From: Emticicia sp040253585
Lineage (GTDB): Bacteria; Bacteroidota; Bacteroidia; Cytophagales; Spirosomataceae
Length of the DNA stretch: 64,000 nt
Reading direction: 5' to 3'
Assembly (NCBI RefSeq): GCF_040253585.1
Contig: NZ_JBELAU010000008.1
Span: 305,981-369,980 of the forward strand
Below the pieces are notes generated by a model. The model did not search any database and was not told the origin of the DNA. It worked only from the letters and a program-made list of their open reading frames with translations. Shown one piece after another: positions 51,886 through 60,583 of this stretch; position 1 is the stretch's first letter, and every line of letters starts with the position of its first letter. The translations under genes were made by a program, and so were the position numbers.

Positions 51886-52577
51886 TGAGAAAAATTCTAA
51901 TAAAAACTTTTGTAATTACGCTTTGCTTTTGGGGTTTTGCAAAGGCTCAAAACACCAATAAATACAATCTTTCTATCATTTCAGACCCAAAAATTCTCAA
52001 AGAAACCATTAAAAAAGACCCCAATAAAGCATTGGTACGCATCAAAGACTATGTACCCAACATTGCTTTAGACATCAAATACGCCACTACCCAAAATGTT
52101 TTCTACACCCAACTTTACAAAAAGCCTGCTGCTTTGGTGAGGTTACCAGTGGCAAAAGCTTTGGCAGCGGTGCAAAAAGATTTGAATGAGCAAGGTTATA
52201 GTCTGAAAATCTATGATGCCTACAGACCTTATTCGGTTACTTGTCAGATGTTTGAAATGCTGCCAGATACACTATATATGGGTTTGCCTTGGACAGGAAG
52301 TAAGCACAATCGTGGCATTGCTTTGGATTTGACATTAATTGACCTCAAAACCAAAAAAGAGCTCAAAATGCCTACGCCATTTGATGCTTTGGTCTATGCG
52401 GCTCATCCTGAGTTTATGAAATTGCCTGAAGAAGTCATTAAAAATCGTGAATTGCTGAAAAGTGTCATGAAAAAACACGGCTTCAAGGTGGACCCAATGG
52501 AATGGTGGCATTTTAATTATGTGAGTGATACGGTCTTTGAGCTGCTCAATATTCCTTTTGAGAGATTGGAATTATAA
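51882..52577 (+). CDS. D-alanyl-D-alanine dipeptidase (M15D, VanX/DdpX-like)
   Basis: About 231 residues from ATG 51882, whose second base starts the stop of the permease before it; the earlier in-frame codon at 51855 lies inside the permease. Signal peptide (ends GFAKAQ). M15D zinc site: SKHNRGIALDLTL (His and Asp) and EWWHFNY (Glu and His), plus the arginine in YDAYRPYSV. Hydrolyses D-Ala-D-Ala in the periplasm, in peptide recycling or cell-wall metabolism. The translational coupling to a metal-type ABC transporter is unexpected; it may need the zinc the system acquires. Confidence 0.9.
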   Translation: MMRKILIKTFVITLCFWGFAKAQNTNKYNLSIISDPKILKETIKKDPNKALVRIKDYVPNIALDIKYATTQNVFYTQLYKKPAALVRLPVAKALAAVQKDLNEQGYSLKIYDAYRPYSVTCQMFEMLPDTLYMGLPWTGSKHNRGIALDLTLIDLKTKKELKMPTPFDALVYAAHPEFMKLPEEVIKNRELLKSVMKKHGFKVDPMEWWHFNYVSDTVFELLNIPFERLEL

Positions 52578-52590
52578 AATTTTACTTTTT

Positions 52591-54798
52591 ATGAAAAAAC
52601 TATTACTACTCTCATTAACAATACTTTACACTAAAATCTACGGTCAAGATTCGTTGGCAACGGGTAATTTTGCTCCACCTGCCAAAGCTTCAGTGGTGCA
52701 AGCAGTTCGAGCAAAAGAATCACTTATTATTGACGGAAAACTCGACGAAATTGATTGGAAAAATGCCCCCATCACCTCTGATTTTTTTATGATGGAACCT
52801 CGCCAAGCAGGAAAAATCAAGCATAAAACCGAGGTAAAAGTGTTATTTGATGACAAAAACCTATATTTCGGAGTATTTTGTGCCGATAGTTTAGGCAAAA
52901 AAGGTATAAGAGTACAAGATTTACGTCGTGATTTTTTGTTTGGCGAAAATGACATTTTCTATGTGCAGCTCGACCCCATGAATCTGCAACGTTTTTGTGT
53001 GAGTTTTCAGACCACGCCCTACGGAAATCAACGTGACTTACAGGCTTTCGACGATACTTTCAGAGATAACGACTGGGATGCACTTTGGCGAGTAAGAACT
53101 TTCCAAACCAATAAGGGCTACTTTGCTGAATTTGCAATTCCGTTCAAATCCCTTAGATATGAGAAAAACAGCAATGAAGTTTCTTGGGGGATTACTTTTT
53201 CTCGATTGGCTCGCCGTGATTATGAACTGACTTCGTTTCCTGCCATTCCGCAATCTTTTTCGCCTTATAGAATGACATACGCTGCACAATTAAAAGGATT
53301 GGAATTGCCCAAACCTTCGGTCAATATTAGAGCAAATCCTTATATTTTGTACCAAAACGACCGAATAACCACTACTGATGGCAAAAAAAGCATTGTTTCA
53401 AATCCAAAATTGGGTGGTGATGTGAAGTGGGCTGTAAATTCTCATTCGGTTTTGGATTTCACTCTCAATACCGACTTTGCACAGGCCGATGTAGATAGAG
53501 CCGTAAATAATACAACCCGATTCAATATATTTTTCCCCGAACGCCGTCAGTTTTTTCTCGAAAACTCGGGCATATATGCAGGTGCAAGTGCCGAAGGTAT
53601 CAACCCGTTTTTTAGCCGAACCATAGGCTTGGCCAATGCTCAATTTAATGCCGAATCGGTGCCGATAGATGCAGGCATACGCTACACCGACCGCACCCAA
53701 AAACGTACTATTGCGGGGCTTTATGTGCATCAACGAGGCAATGACAACCAAGCAGGAGCAAATTTTGGAGTATTTCGTTACCTCAAAAATTATGGTAAAC
53801 AAAACAACGTCGGCGTAATGCTGACCCACCGACTCGATGAAGCCAACATCAGAAAAGGTTTTTTACAAAGAAATAATACAACATTAACGGTTGATGGTTT
53901 AGTTAGACCTAACGACAGTTGGACAATTAATTATATGCTTTCGGCTTCGAGAGAAAATAGCTTAGACAGCACAGGTTTGGCGGCATATTTCTTTGCAGGG
54001 TATTCGCCACAAAACTTTTATGTGGGCTGGCTCACCAAATACGTTGACCAAAAATATATACCAGGTATGGGTTTTGTTTTTGCCAATAATACCATCCATC
54101 ACAATCCAGGAGGCTATTATATCTGGCGACCCAAAGGTAAATTGGGAAAAATGATTCGCCGCTGGGACCCAGGTTTTTTTGTGAATTATTACCAAAATGC
54201 CAACGACCTAAAAACGCAAGAAACGAGCTTATATTTATTCCCGATATATGTCATTACGGCTACCAATGGGCAAATTGAATATGCTATTTACCCGACTTGG
54301 CAAACGTATAATTTCACTCTCAATATTTTAAATCGAACGGTACCGATTGGAAATTACAATGTTATCAGACAAATGATAAGGTACGAAACCGATGCGTCAA
54401 AAAAAGTTTCGCTGGAGTCAAGATATGAATTTGGAGGCTATTTCAATGGAAAACTAAACACATTAACCCTTTCGGGTAGATTAGTCCCTGTTCCTCATTT
54501 GGCATTAACAGCCAGTTACGAACATAGTAATTTTAAAGATTTTGGAGTAAAAAATGAAGATTTTAGTACAGATTTGTATTCGGTTGGTTTACGCATTGCC
54601 CCTAATCCACGCATACAGTTTTCTTCGTTTTATCAATACAATACTTTTGATAACCGAGGCCGCATCAACCTGCGTGGTAGTTGGGAATTTGCTCCACTGA
54701 GTTTTTTATATTTAGTATTTAACGAAACCCATTTTCGAGATACTCCCACTCAAAATCAGGCGTTTATTAGTAAATTGAGCTACATGAAACAGTTTTAA
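52591..54798 (+). CDS. DUF5916 outer-membrane protein with CBM9-like N-terminus
   Basis: About 735 residues from ATG 52591, which opens a signal peptide (MKKLLLLSLTILYTKIYGQ). The N-terminal CBM9-like domain (about 40-230): KESLIIDGKLDEIDWKNAPI, VKVLFDDKNLYFGVFCADS. The DUF5916 beta-barrel part contains DFTLNTDFAQADVDRAVNNT, FFPERRQFFLENSGIY and ends in aromatic Phe, as for outer-membrane proteins. Function not established. It lies 13 bp after the dipeptidase, so it ends the ABC operon. Convergent with the DUF3299 gene, abutting with no gap. Confidence 0.88.
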   Translation: MKKLLLLSLTILYTKIYGQDSLATGNFAPPAKASVVQAVRAKESLIIDGKLDEIDWKNAPITSDFFMMEPRQAGKIKHKTEVKVLFDDKNLYFGVFCADSLGKKGIRVQDLRRDFLFGENDIFYVQLDPMNLQRFCVSFQTTPYGNQRDLQAFDDTFRDNDWDALWRVRTFQTNKGYFAEFAIPFKSLRYEKNSNEVSWGITFSRLARRDYELTSFPAIPQSFSPYRMTYAAQLKGLELPKPSVNIRANPYILYQNDRITTTDGKKSIVSNPKLGGDVKWAVNSHSVLDFTLNTDFAQADVDRAVNNTTRFNIFFPERRQFFLENSGIYAGASAEGINPFFSRTIGLANAQFNAESVPIDAGIRYTDRTQKRTIAGLYVHQRGNDNQAGANFGVFRYLKNYGKQNNVGVMLTHRLDEANIRKGFLQRNNTTLTVDGLVRPNDSWTINYMLSASRENSLDSTGLAAYFFAGYSPQNFYVGWLTKYVDQKYIPGMGFVFANNTIHHNPGGYYIWRPKGKLGKMIRRWDPGFFVNYYQNANDLKTQETSLYLFPIYVITATNGQIEYAIYPTWQTYNFTLNILNRTVPIGNYNVIRQMIRYETDASKKVSLESRYEFGGYFNGKLNTLTLSGRLVPVPHLALTASYEHSNFKDFGVKNEDFSTDLYSVGLRIAPNPRIQFSSFYQYNTFDNRGRINLRGSWEFAPLSFLYLVFNETHFRDTPTQNQAFISKLSYMKQF

Positions 54799-55236
54799 TT
54801 ACCTCACCACCTCAGCTTGCTCAATGATATAGTTGAGGTGGTCAATGTCAGCCTCGTTGGTTTTAAAAATCCCTTTGATGGTACGGACATCATCGGTATT
54901 GAAATGCTGTCCTTTTTTCTTGAAATTAAGTTCAATCAACGATTCTGGGCCTGAAGCACCGCAGAAAAAACACGAAGCCATAGGGTTAGCCGAAATCACA
55001 TAAAGTCCCGATTTTACATCAATCGGAATGATATAGCCTTTGATAGAAACTGGGCGACCATTGAGTACCAAAATATTTTTCCCGAATGTTGGATACAGAA
55101 AATATTCACCTACCTCGATATTCAATTTTCGGCTAAACTTCACTTGTGTCAGAAACTTCCAAGTGAGTTTCATGGGTTCTTCAACCACAAACCCGAAGAC
55201 AAATAAAACACTGATTATCAATATTTTAAGTTTCAT
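54799..55236 (-). CDS. DUF3299 protein
   Basis: 145 residues with a signal peptide or N-terminal membrane anchor (MKLKILIISVLFVFGFVVEE). The DUF3299 core includes GRPVSIKGYIIPIDVKSGLY and the CFFCGASGPESLIEL motif with a CxxC pair. Proteins of this family are found beside metal-related periplasmic or ABC genes; I recall co-occurrence with zinc-regulated ABC clusters in gammaproteobacteria but cannot verify it here. Its ATG overlaps the stop of the His-rich lipoprotein gene upstream (ATGA), so both are made together. Confidence 0.85.
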   Translation of the reverse strand: MKLKILIISVLFVFGFVVEEPMKLTWKFLTQVKFSRKLNIEVGEYFLYPTFGKNILVLNGRPVSIKGYIIPIDVKSGLYVISANPMASCFFCGASGPESLIELNFKKKGQHFNTDDVRTIKGIFKTNEADIDHLNYIIEQAEVVR

Positions 55237-55628
55237 TTCTTAGATTTCAGTTTTAAAACACTTTCTCGTAATTCGATTATCGCACTTTTGGTATTTTGCT
55301 GATATTCAAGCATTTGTTCATCGGTCATATTTGGTGCAGACGAATGTTTATGGTGGTGATGTTCGCCATGTTTATTCTCATGCTCAAAACCTTCTATTTC
55401 GATGAGAGATGCTTCCCAATTCTCTAAAACCTCAGCCAAACTATCGACCTGTAATTTCAATTCAGGCAGTTTTTTTAAGCTATCTAAGTCATTTTCAATC
55501 TCTTCTTGCAGTTTTACTGACGCTAAATGAATCTCATTTGCTTTTTTCAATAACTCACTTGGCTCTTGTTTTCCCGAACAAGCCATCATTATTCCGAAAA
55601 TACTCAGAAAAAATATTTTTGATTTCAT
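55233..55628 (-). CDS. His-rich lipoprotein, putative metal-binding
   Basis: 131 residues. Lipoprotein signal (MKSKIFFLSIFGIMMAC, lipid on Cys17). The mature part is largely coiled coil (LLKKANEIHLASVKLQEEIE, LPELKLQVDSLAEVLEN) with a histidine cluster HENKHGEHHHHKH, a classic zinc or other metal buffer. First gene of the unit with DUF3299, driven from a divergent promoter carrying a TGCAACA-A-TGTTGCA operator. Probably anchored in the periplasm or outer membrane; the sequestration role is inferred. Confidence 0.82.
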   Translation of the reverse strand: MKSKIFFLSIFGIMMACSGKQEPSELLKKANEIHLASVKLQEEIENDLDSLKKLPELKLQVDSLAEVLENWEASLIEIEGFEHENKHGEHHHHKHSSAPNMTDEQMLEYQQNTKSAIIELRESVLKLKSKK

Positions 55629-55645
55629 AGTTAATTTTTATTAAA

Positions 55646-55692
55646 TGCAACAATGTTGCAAATATAAAAATACATTTATACTTTTGCAACAT
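55646..55692. promoter_or_regulatory. Face-to-face divergent promoters with a metal-regulator-like operator
   Basis: Operator TGCAACAATGTTGCA (55646-55660, perfect palindrome with 1-nt centre). Minus-strand promoter: -33 TTG (55687-55689), 20-bp spacer, -7 TATATTTG (55659-55666). Plus-strand promoter: -33 TTG (55656-55658), 20-bp spacer, -7 TACTTTTG (55679-55686). Both -7 elements run straight into TTTGCAACATT. The two promoters overlap, each -33 lying in the other's operator-side sequence. Confidence 0.75.
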
Positions 55693-55704
55693 TAATCGTT
55701 GAAA

Positions 55705-56040
55705 ATGAAAACACTTGGTCTGACTATCCTCACTACGCTGCTACACTTGGTGTGCTGCCTTTTCCCAATTAGCTTATTGGGCTTCAATTTTTTGTCATTT
55801 TTGTTTTTTTCAGATACTACGAAGCAGTTACTGATGGGAATGCAACTTATCATTTTTATATTTCTTCTATCGAGAATAATGCAAAGGAAGAAGCAAAACA
55901 CCAGTTTATCTGGTGAAAACGTACTGATGTGGCTCAATTTAGGGCTGATTATTTTTTCGTTCTACTTAAATATCTTCGAGCCTTTTCATACCGAAAAACA
56001 AAAAATGATGAAAGCTCGAATTGAACGTTTGAAACAATAG
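55705..56040 (+). CDS. Small membrane protein with HLVCC motif
   Basis: 111 residues from ATG 55705. First hydrophobic segment contains His14, Cys17, Cys18 in LLHLVCCLFPISLL, a pattern like the metal-binding pair in small MerC-type transport proteins, though I cannot assign a family. Two more hydrophobic segments (about 25-55 and 74-92) and a basic C-terminus (KMMKARIERLKQ) follow. Transcribed from the same operator region as the His-rich lipoprotein, so a metal-handling role is likely. Convergent with the YihY-like gene, 1 bp apart. Confidence 0.7.
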   Translation: MKTLGLTILTTLLHLVCCLFPISLLGFNFLSFLFFSDTTKQLLMGMQLIIFIFLLSRIMQRKKQNTSLSGENVLMWLNLGLIIFSFYLNIFEPFHTEKQKMMKARIERLKQ

Positions 56041-56041
56041 A

Positions 56042-56941
56042 TTATTTCTTACTTTCTTTTGCTCCATGCACCAAAAGAGCATCACGCACCGAAATATTGA
56101 TTTCAAAGCCCAAAATCAGAATTAAGGCTACTAAATAAATCCAAACCATGAGAGCGATAAGCGTTCCGATTGAACCGTAAAGTTTATTGTAGGAGTTGAA
56201 ATTGGCTAAATAAAACGAGAAAAGATTAGTAACCAAAATACCAAGAACTGAGGAAATCAACGCTCCAAAGTTAAAGAATTTTAGACGTTTATGGACGGCT
56301 GGGGCAAAGTAATAAATGGCACAAATACCCAAATAAAAGATTAGGAAAATACCACCATAACGCACAATTTGAAGTAAATAGAAGTTAAAGTTTTCATTGA
56401 GAAGTCCTCGACTGAAAAGAAAATCAATGATAATTGTACCAACGATTAAGACCAAAATGGCCGAAATCAATACTACAATTAGAAGCAAGGTCAGAAATAA
56501 TGCAATAAAACGAGCTTTCAGATAGCTACGTTTTTCTCGCACTTGTAGAGCCATATTGAAAGCTCGCATGAGTGCCATCATGCCATTAGTTGCGGCAAAA
56601 ACCGTAAAAAAAAAGCCAAAAGAAAGTACATCGCTACGGCGGCGGCTCACGATGTCTTGAATCGTATTCGATGTATTTTCATAGATTCCCTGCGGCATGG
56701 CATCACGCAAGAAATTCATGATTAAAACATCCAAATTATCAATCGGCACAAACGGAATGAGCGTAAACAAAAAGATAACCCCAGGAAAAACCGCCAGTAA
56801 AAAACTATATGAAACCGAAGCGGCACGCTGGTCAATATCGAAAGTGATGATTTTTTTCCAAAGAATTTTAAGTACATGGTATAGCGACACGGTGGTGTCC
56901 CAGAGGTAAATGCTTTGGAGAAATTTAATGACTCGTTTCAA
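56042..56941 (-). CDS. YihY/BrkB-family membrane protein
   Basis: About 299 residues from a TTG at 56941 (MKRVIKFLQSIYLWDTTVSL). The frame is open to an ATG at 57061, but that would overlap the MFS gene by 67 bp. Family features: LRDAMPQGIYENTSNTIQDI, YSFLLAVFPGVIFLFTLIPF, the phrase FFTVFAATNGMMALMRAFNM and GSIGTLIALMVWIYLVALIL, with about six membrane segments. Members are widespread inner-membrane proteins of uncertain function (earlier misnamed RNase BN). Confidence 0.88.
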   Translation of the reverse strand: MKRVIKFLQSIYLWDTTVSLYHVLKILWKKIITFDIDQRAASVSYSFLLAVFPGVIFLFTLIPFVPIDNLDVLIMNFLRDAMPQGIYENTSNTIQDIVSRRRSDVLSFGFFFTVFAATNGMMALMRAFNMALQVREKRSYLKARFIALFLTLLLIVVLISAILVLIVGTIIIDFLFSRGLLNENFNFYLLQIVRYGGIFLIFYLGICAIYYFAPAVHKRLKFFNFGALISSVLGILVTNLFSFYLANFNSYNKLYGSIGTLIALMVWIYLVALILILGFEINISVRDALLVHGAKESKK

Positions 56942-56994
56942 GGAAAAGTTTTCGTTGTTTATGCAAATATGAACATTTTTGACCAAAAACACAT

Positions 56995-58170
56995 CTATTC
57001 CTTGAATATTCGTCGAAAACTTACTCCCAAACCCAACACAGGCCCAAGACAAAGCACCCAAAAGATATGGAAATCGTTTGAGAAATATGCAAGCAGAAAA
57101 TCAATTAGTTGAATAGAAAAAATAGTAATAGCAAAGCCAATGCTCGTAACGAGTGTAATAATGCTGCCACGCCGCTCAATAAGTGTAAATCTTGAAACCA
57201 GTGTAGAAAATTGAGGAGAATCGCCTACTACCGTTATGCCCCAAATGAGCATTAAAATTGAGAAAATGGTCAACGGAAAACTCAATAAAAATGGCAAAAC
57301 AAAACAGCAGATTGCAGAAGTTAAAAGCTGAACTAATGCAACTCGACCACTTCCAAATCTGACCGAAAGTAAACCACCAATCCAACAGCCCATAAAACCC
57401 ATTGCTATAGTGGTAAAAGTTGCTATCGAGACATTGCAACTATATTCGGGATGAAAATGCAAGTAGATCTTCCAAATAGCAGGCACAAATGCCCAAAAAG
57501 CGTATAATTCCCACATGTGGCCAAAATACCCAAAGGCTGCTGCACGTAGGTTTGGCAGTTTAAAAATAGAAGTTAAAGCACTGATAGAAAAGCTATTACG
57601 CTGCGAAGGTAGAGGTTTGTCAGGCAATAGCCACCATAATAATATCCCACCAAAAAAGCAGATAAAACTTATACAAAACAGAAAAGTTTTCCAAGGAAGC
57701 TCAAAACTAATGCCTTTCAGTAAATACGGAAAAGCTTTTCCCAAAACCAACGCTCCCACCAAATAGCCCATTGCTCGACCTAAATCTTTGCCGTACCAAT
57801 CAGCGGCAATCTTCATCCCGATTGGATAAATCCCCGCCAGAAAAAGCCCAGTAAATAACCTACTTATCAAAACCAATGGCACATTCAGCGGAAACACGGC
57901 AATACTGATATTAGCCAAAGCCCCGAAAACTGCCGAAAACAGAAAGAGTCTCGAACTAAGCACTCGCTCAGGTACGGCAAAGATAGCATTGAGAAGCGTA
58001 CCCAATATAAAACCCATCTGCACCGCCGACGTTAGCCAACCACCCAATTTTACGCCCAATTCGACCTCAATTTGAGCTGATACGGCATTTCCCGATAGCC
58101 AAAGGGTAGTTCCTGCAAATTGTGCAAAAACCAGTACGAGTAGGAAAAATGAGGGGCGTTTTTGCGACAT
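56995..58170 (-). CDS. Major facilitator superfamily transporter
   Basis: 391 residues, 12 hydrophobic segments. N-terminal half: FFLLVLVFAQFAGTTLWLSG and FTGLFLAGIYPIGMKIAADW; C-terminal GFMGCWIGGLLSVRFGSGRV. The sequence is an MFS of undefined substrate. Its ATG at 58170 follows the PBP1A stop by 2 bp, so it is co-transcribed with cell-wall synthesis, which may hint at a wall-related or drug substrate; that is only a guess. Confidence 0.88.
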   Translation of the reverse strand: MSQKRPSFFLLVLVFAQFAGTTLWLSGNAVSAQIEVELGVKLGGWLTSAVQMGFILGTLLNAIFAVPERVLSSRLFLFSAVFGALANISIAVFPLNVPLVLISRLFTGLFLAGIYPIGMKIAADWYGKDLGRAMGYLVGALVLGKAFPYLLKGISFELPWKTFLFCISFICFFGGILLWWLLPDKPLPSQRNSFSISALTSIFKLPNLRAAAFGYFGHMWELYAFWAFVPAIWKIYLHFHPEYSCNVSIATFTTIAMGFMGCWIGGLLSVRFGSGRVALVQLLTSAICCFVLPFLLSFPLTIFSILMLIWGITVVGDSPQFSTLVSRFTLIERRGSIITLVTSIGFAITIFSIQLIDFLLAYFSNDFHIFWVLCLGPVLGLGVSFRRIFKE

Positions 58171-58172
58171 AC

Positions 58173-60503
58173 TTACAACAACTCATCATCGGCAGGCTTG
58201 GCCGTTGGTGGTGTATATTTTTGCGTCGAATCAATATATGCACCTTCGCCTGCTGTAAATACACAATCGCCTGATATTGAGACAGTTGAAGGCTTCAAGA
58301 ATGTTCCTTTTTTATATTCGAGTGTTTTATCAGCATACACACGCTGGAAGAAACCGCCCCAAGTTGGCATTGCGAGCCTTGCTCCTTGCCCCAAATTAAT
58401 ATCACGGAAGTGAATCGTTGGGTCGTCGCCGCCTGTCCAGCCGCCCGCTACGAGCGTAGGCGTAATGCCCATAAACCAACCATCCGAGAAGTTTGAAGTT
58501 GTACCAGTTTTGGCGGCAATTTCATTACCATCTAAAACACCGTATCTTGATAAGCCTATCGCCGTACCACCAGGTTGTGTTGCTCCACGCATCAAGTGAA
58601 TCATTTTATAGGCCGTTTCTTGGCTAATAACTTCCTTACTATCAGAGTAATATTCTTTGATTACCTCGCCATTTTTATCCGAAATTTTGGTTACAAAAAT
58701 TGGTTCGGTATATTTTCCTTGGTTAGCAAATACACAATAGCCCGCCAGCATTTCATACAACGAAACATCGCTAATACCTAAGCAAATAGCAGGGACTTCG
58801 TCGAGTTCACTCTTAATTCCCAGACGATGGGCATATTTCACCACATTTTCTGCCTTAAACTGATTTATCAGATAAGCACTCACCGTATTGATAGATTGTC
58901 CCAAGGCCTGACGAAGCGTCATTGAGCGATACGAGTATTTACCATCCGAGTTTTTCGGTGTCCAACTACTTCCCGGTACTTGAATCGTAATTGGTTGGTC
59001 AACTACCCGCTCACAAGTCGAAAAGCCATTATCAATCGCCGTACAATAAACAAATGGCTTAAAGGTCGAGCCAGGTTGGCGTTTTCCTTGATAAACGTGG
59101 TCGTATTTGAAATTTTTATAATTAATTCCACCAACCCAAGCCTTGATATGGCCGTTGCGAGGGTCCATTGCCAAGAAGCTCGAATGTAGGAAAAATTTAT
59201 AATGACGAATCGAGTCCATCGACGAAAGCACGGTATCACGCTCGCCTGCCCAAGTAAAGACTCTCATTTTTGTCGGCTTTTTCATATCACGCCAAACTTT
59301 ATCCATATCGCCATCATATTCAACTTTCAACTCACGGAATCGAGCAGTAGTTTTGGCAATATTTTCAATATAGTTCGGAATCTCTTCATACCGCCCTTCT
59401 TTGGCTTTCGACTCCAACACCCACGGATTTCCTTTGCCTTTCCAGTGAGCATAAAATTTCTTCTGCTGGTCTTTCATGTTTTCACGCAAAGCTTCTTCGG
59501 CATAAGTCTGCATGTGCGAATCAATGGTTGTATAAATCTTAAATCCTTTTGTATAAATATCATTGGCATCATAACCTTCCTTCACAATTTCAGCCTTTAG
59601 CCAATCTTTTAAGAATTGACGGAAATAAGGAGCTGGACCAGAATTATGACTTTCGGGTGAATAATTCAATATTACTGGCTTTTTCTTGAGTGCTTCACCT
59701 TGTTCGAGCGAAATCTTATTGTATTTCACCATTTGGTCGAAAACAATATTTCTACGCTCTTTGGCAGCCACTGGATGAAATTTAGGATTAAATCTTGATG
59801 GATTTTGGCACATTCCAACCAAAATTGCAGCCTCTTCTTGATTCAGTTCGCTTGGGTCTTTCTTGAAATATGTTTTTGCTGCCGATTTTATACCATACGC
59901 TCCACTACTAAATTCAACAGTATTGAGATATTTCTCCATGATTTCCTGCTTCGTGTAGCGACGCTCAAGTTTGATGGCAGTAATCCACTCTTTTGTTTTG
60001 ATAAGTAACTGTCTGATTCCTGGAACATGATATAATGGGCCTTTATAGAAATCATCTTCACGGAGTTTGAAAAGATTTTTGGCCAATTGCTGCGAAATAG
60101 TACTTCCACCACCCTTTCTTTGTCCAGTAAAAATACCTGTAACTACACGCAACGTACTACGTGCATCAATGCCCGAATGTACCGTAAAACGTACATCTTC
60201 AGTAGCTACCAATGCATTAACGATATTAGGAGAAAGCTCATTAAAATCAATCGGACTACGGTTTTCATAGGCAAACTTCCCTATAACTTTTCCATCAGAA
60301 GAGATAACTTCCGATGCAATTTCACTATTCGGATTATCTATATCATCCGAACTTGGCATTTTACCAAAAAGCCAAAAGAAATTGAAGTTTACAGCTATTA
60401 AATAAACTATAAAGGCAAGAACTCCATATCTGGTAAATTTCCAAATATTACCGATGATTTTTTTATACGGCCCATCTGCCAGTTGAAAAAAAGGAAATTT
60501 CAT
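58173..60503 (-). CDS. Penicillin-binding protein 1A (bifunctional)
   Basis: Polymerises and cross-links peptidoglycan. 776 residues, membrane anchor about 25-47. Glycosyltransferase GT51: catalytic Glu102 in ATEDVRFTVHSGID, GGGSTISQQLAKNLF (131-145). Transpeptidase: Ser479-Thr-Phe-Lys482 in PGSTFKPFVY, SIN 537-539, and the KTG motif at 665-667 (KTGTTSNFSDGW). Full length for a Bacteroidetes PBP1A. First gene of a unit with an MFS transporter and a YihY protein. Confidence 0.95.
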   Translation of the reverse strand: MKFPFFQLADGPYKKIIGNIWKFTRYGVLAFIVYLIAVNFNFFWLFGKMPSSDDIDNPNSEIASEVISSDGKVIGKFAYENRSPIDFNELSPNIVNALVATEDVRFTVHSGIDARSTLRVVTGIFTGQRKGGGSTISQQLAKNLFKLREDDFYKGPLYHVPGIRQLLIKTKEWITAIKLERRYTKQEIMEKYLNTVEFSSGAYGIKSAAKTYFKKDPSELNQEEAAILVGMCQNPSRFNPKFHPVAAKERRNIVFDQMVKYNKISLEQGEALKKKPVILNYSPESHNSGPAPYFRQFLKDWLKAEIVKEGYDANDIYTKGFKIYTTIDSHMQTYAEEALRENMKDQQKKFYAHWKGKGNPWVLESKAKEGRYEEIPNYIENIAKTTARFRELKVEYDGDMDKVWRDMKKPTKMRVFTWAGERDTVLSSMDSIRHYKFFLHSSFLAMDPRNGHIKAWVGGINYKNFKYDHVYQGKRQPGSTFKPFVYCTAIDNGFSTCERVVDQPITIQVPGSSWTPKNSDGKYSYRSMTLRQALGQSINTVSAYLINQFKAENVVKYAHRLGIKSELDEVPAICLGISDVSLYEMLAGYCVFANQGKYTEPIFVTKISDKNGEVIKEYYSDSKEVISQETAYKMIHLMRGATQPGGTAIGLSRYGVLDGNEIAAKTGTTSNFSDGWFMGITPTLVAGGWTGGDDPTIHFRDINLGQGARLAMPTWGGFFQRVYADKTLEYKKGTFLKPSTVSISGDCVFTAGEGAYIDSTQKYTPPTAKPADDELL

Positions 60504-60583
60504 TTTTGTTGGGTCAGTGTTTGTATGTATGGTGTATGTATGATTTCTACTAAGGTTTTTATAAAATAATCTATCAACACGCT

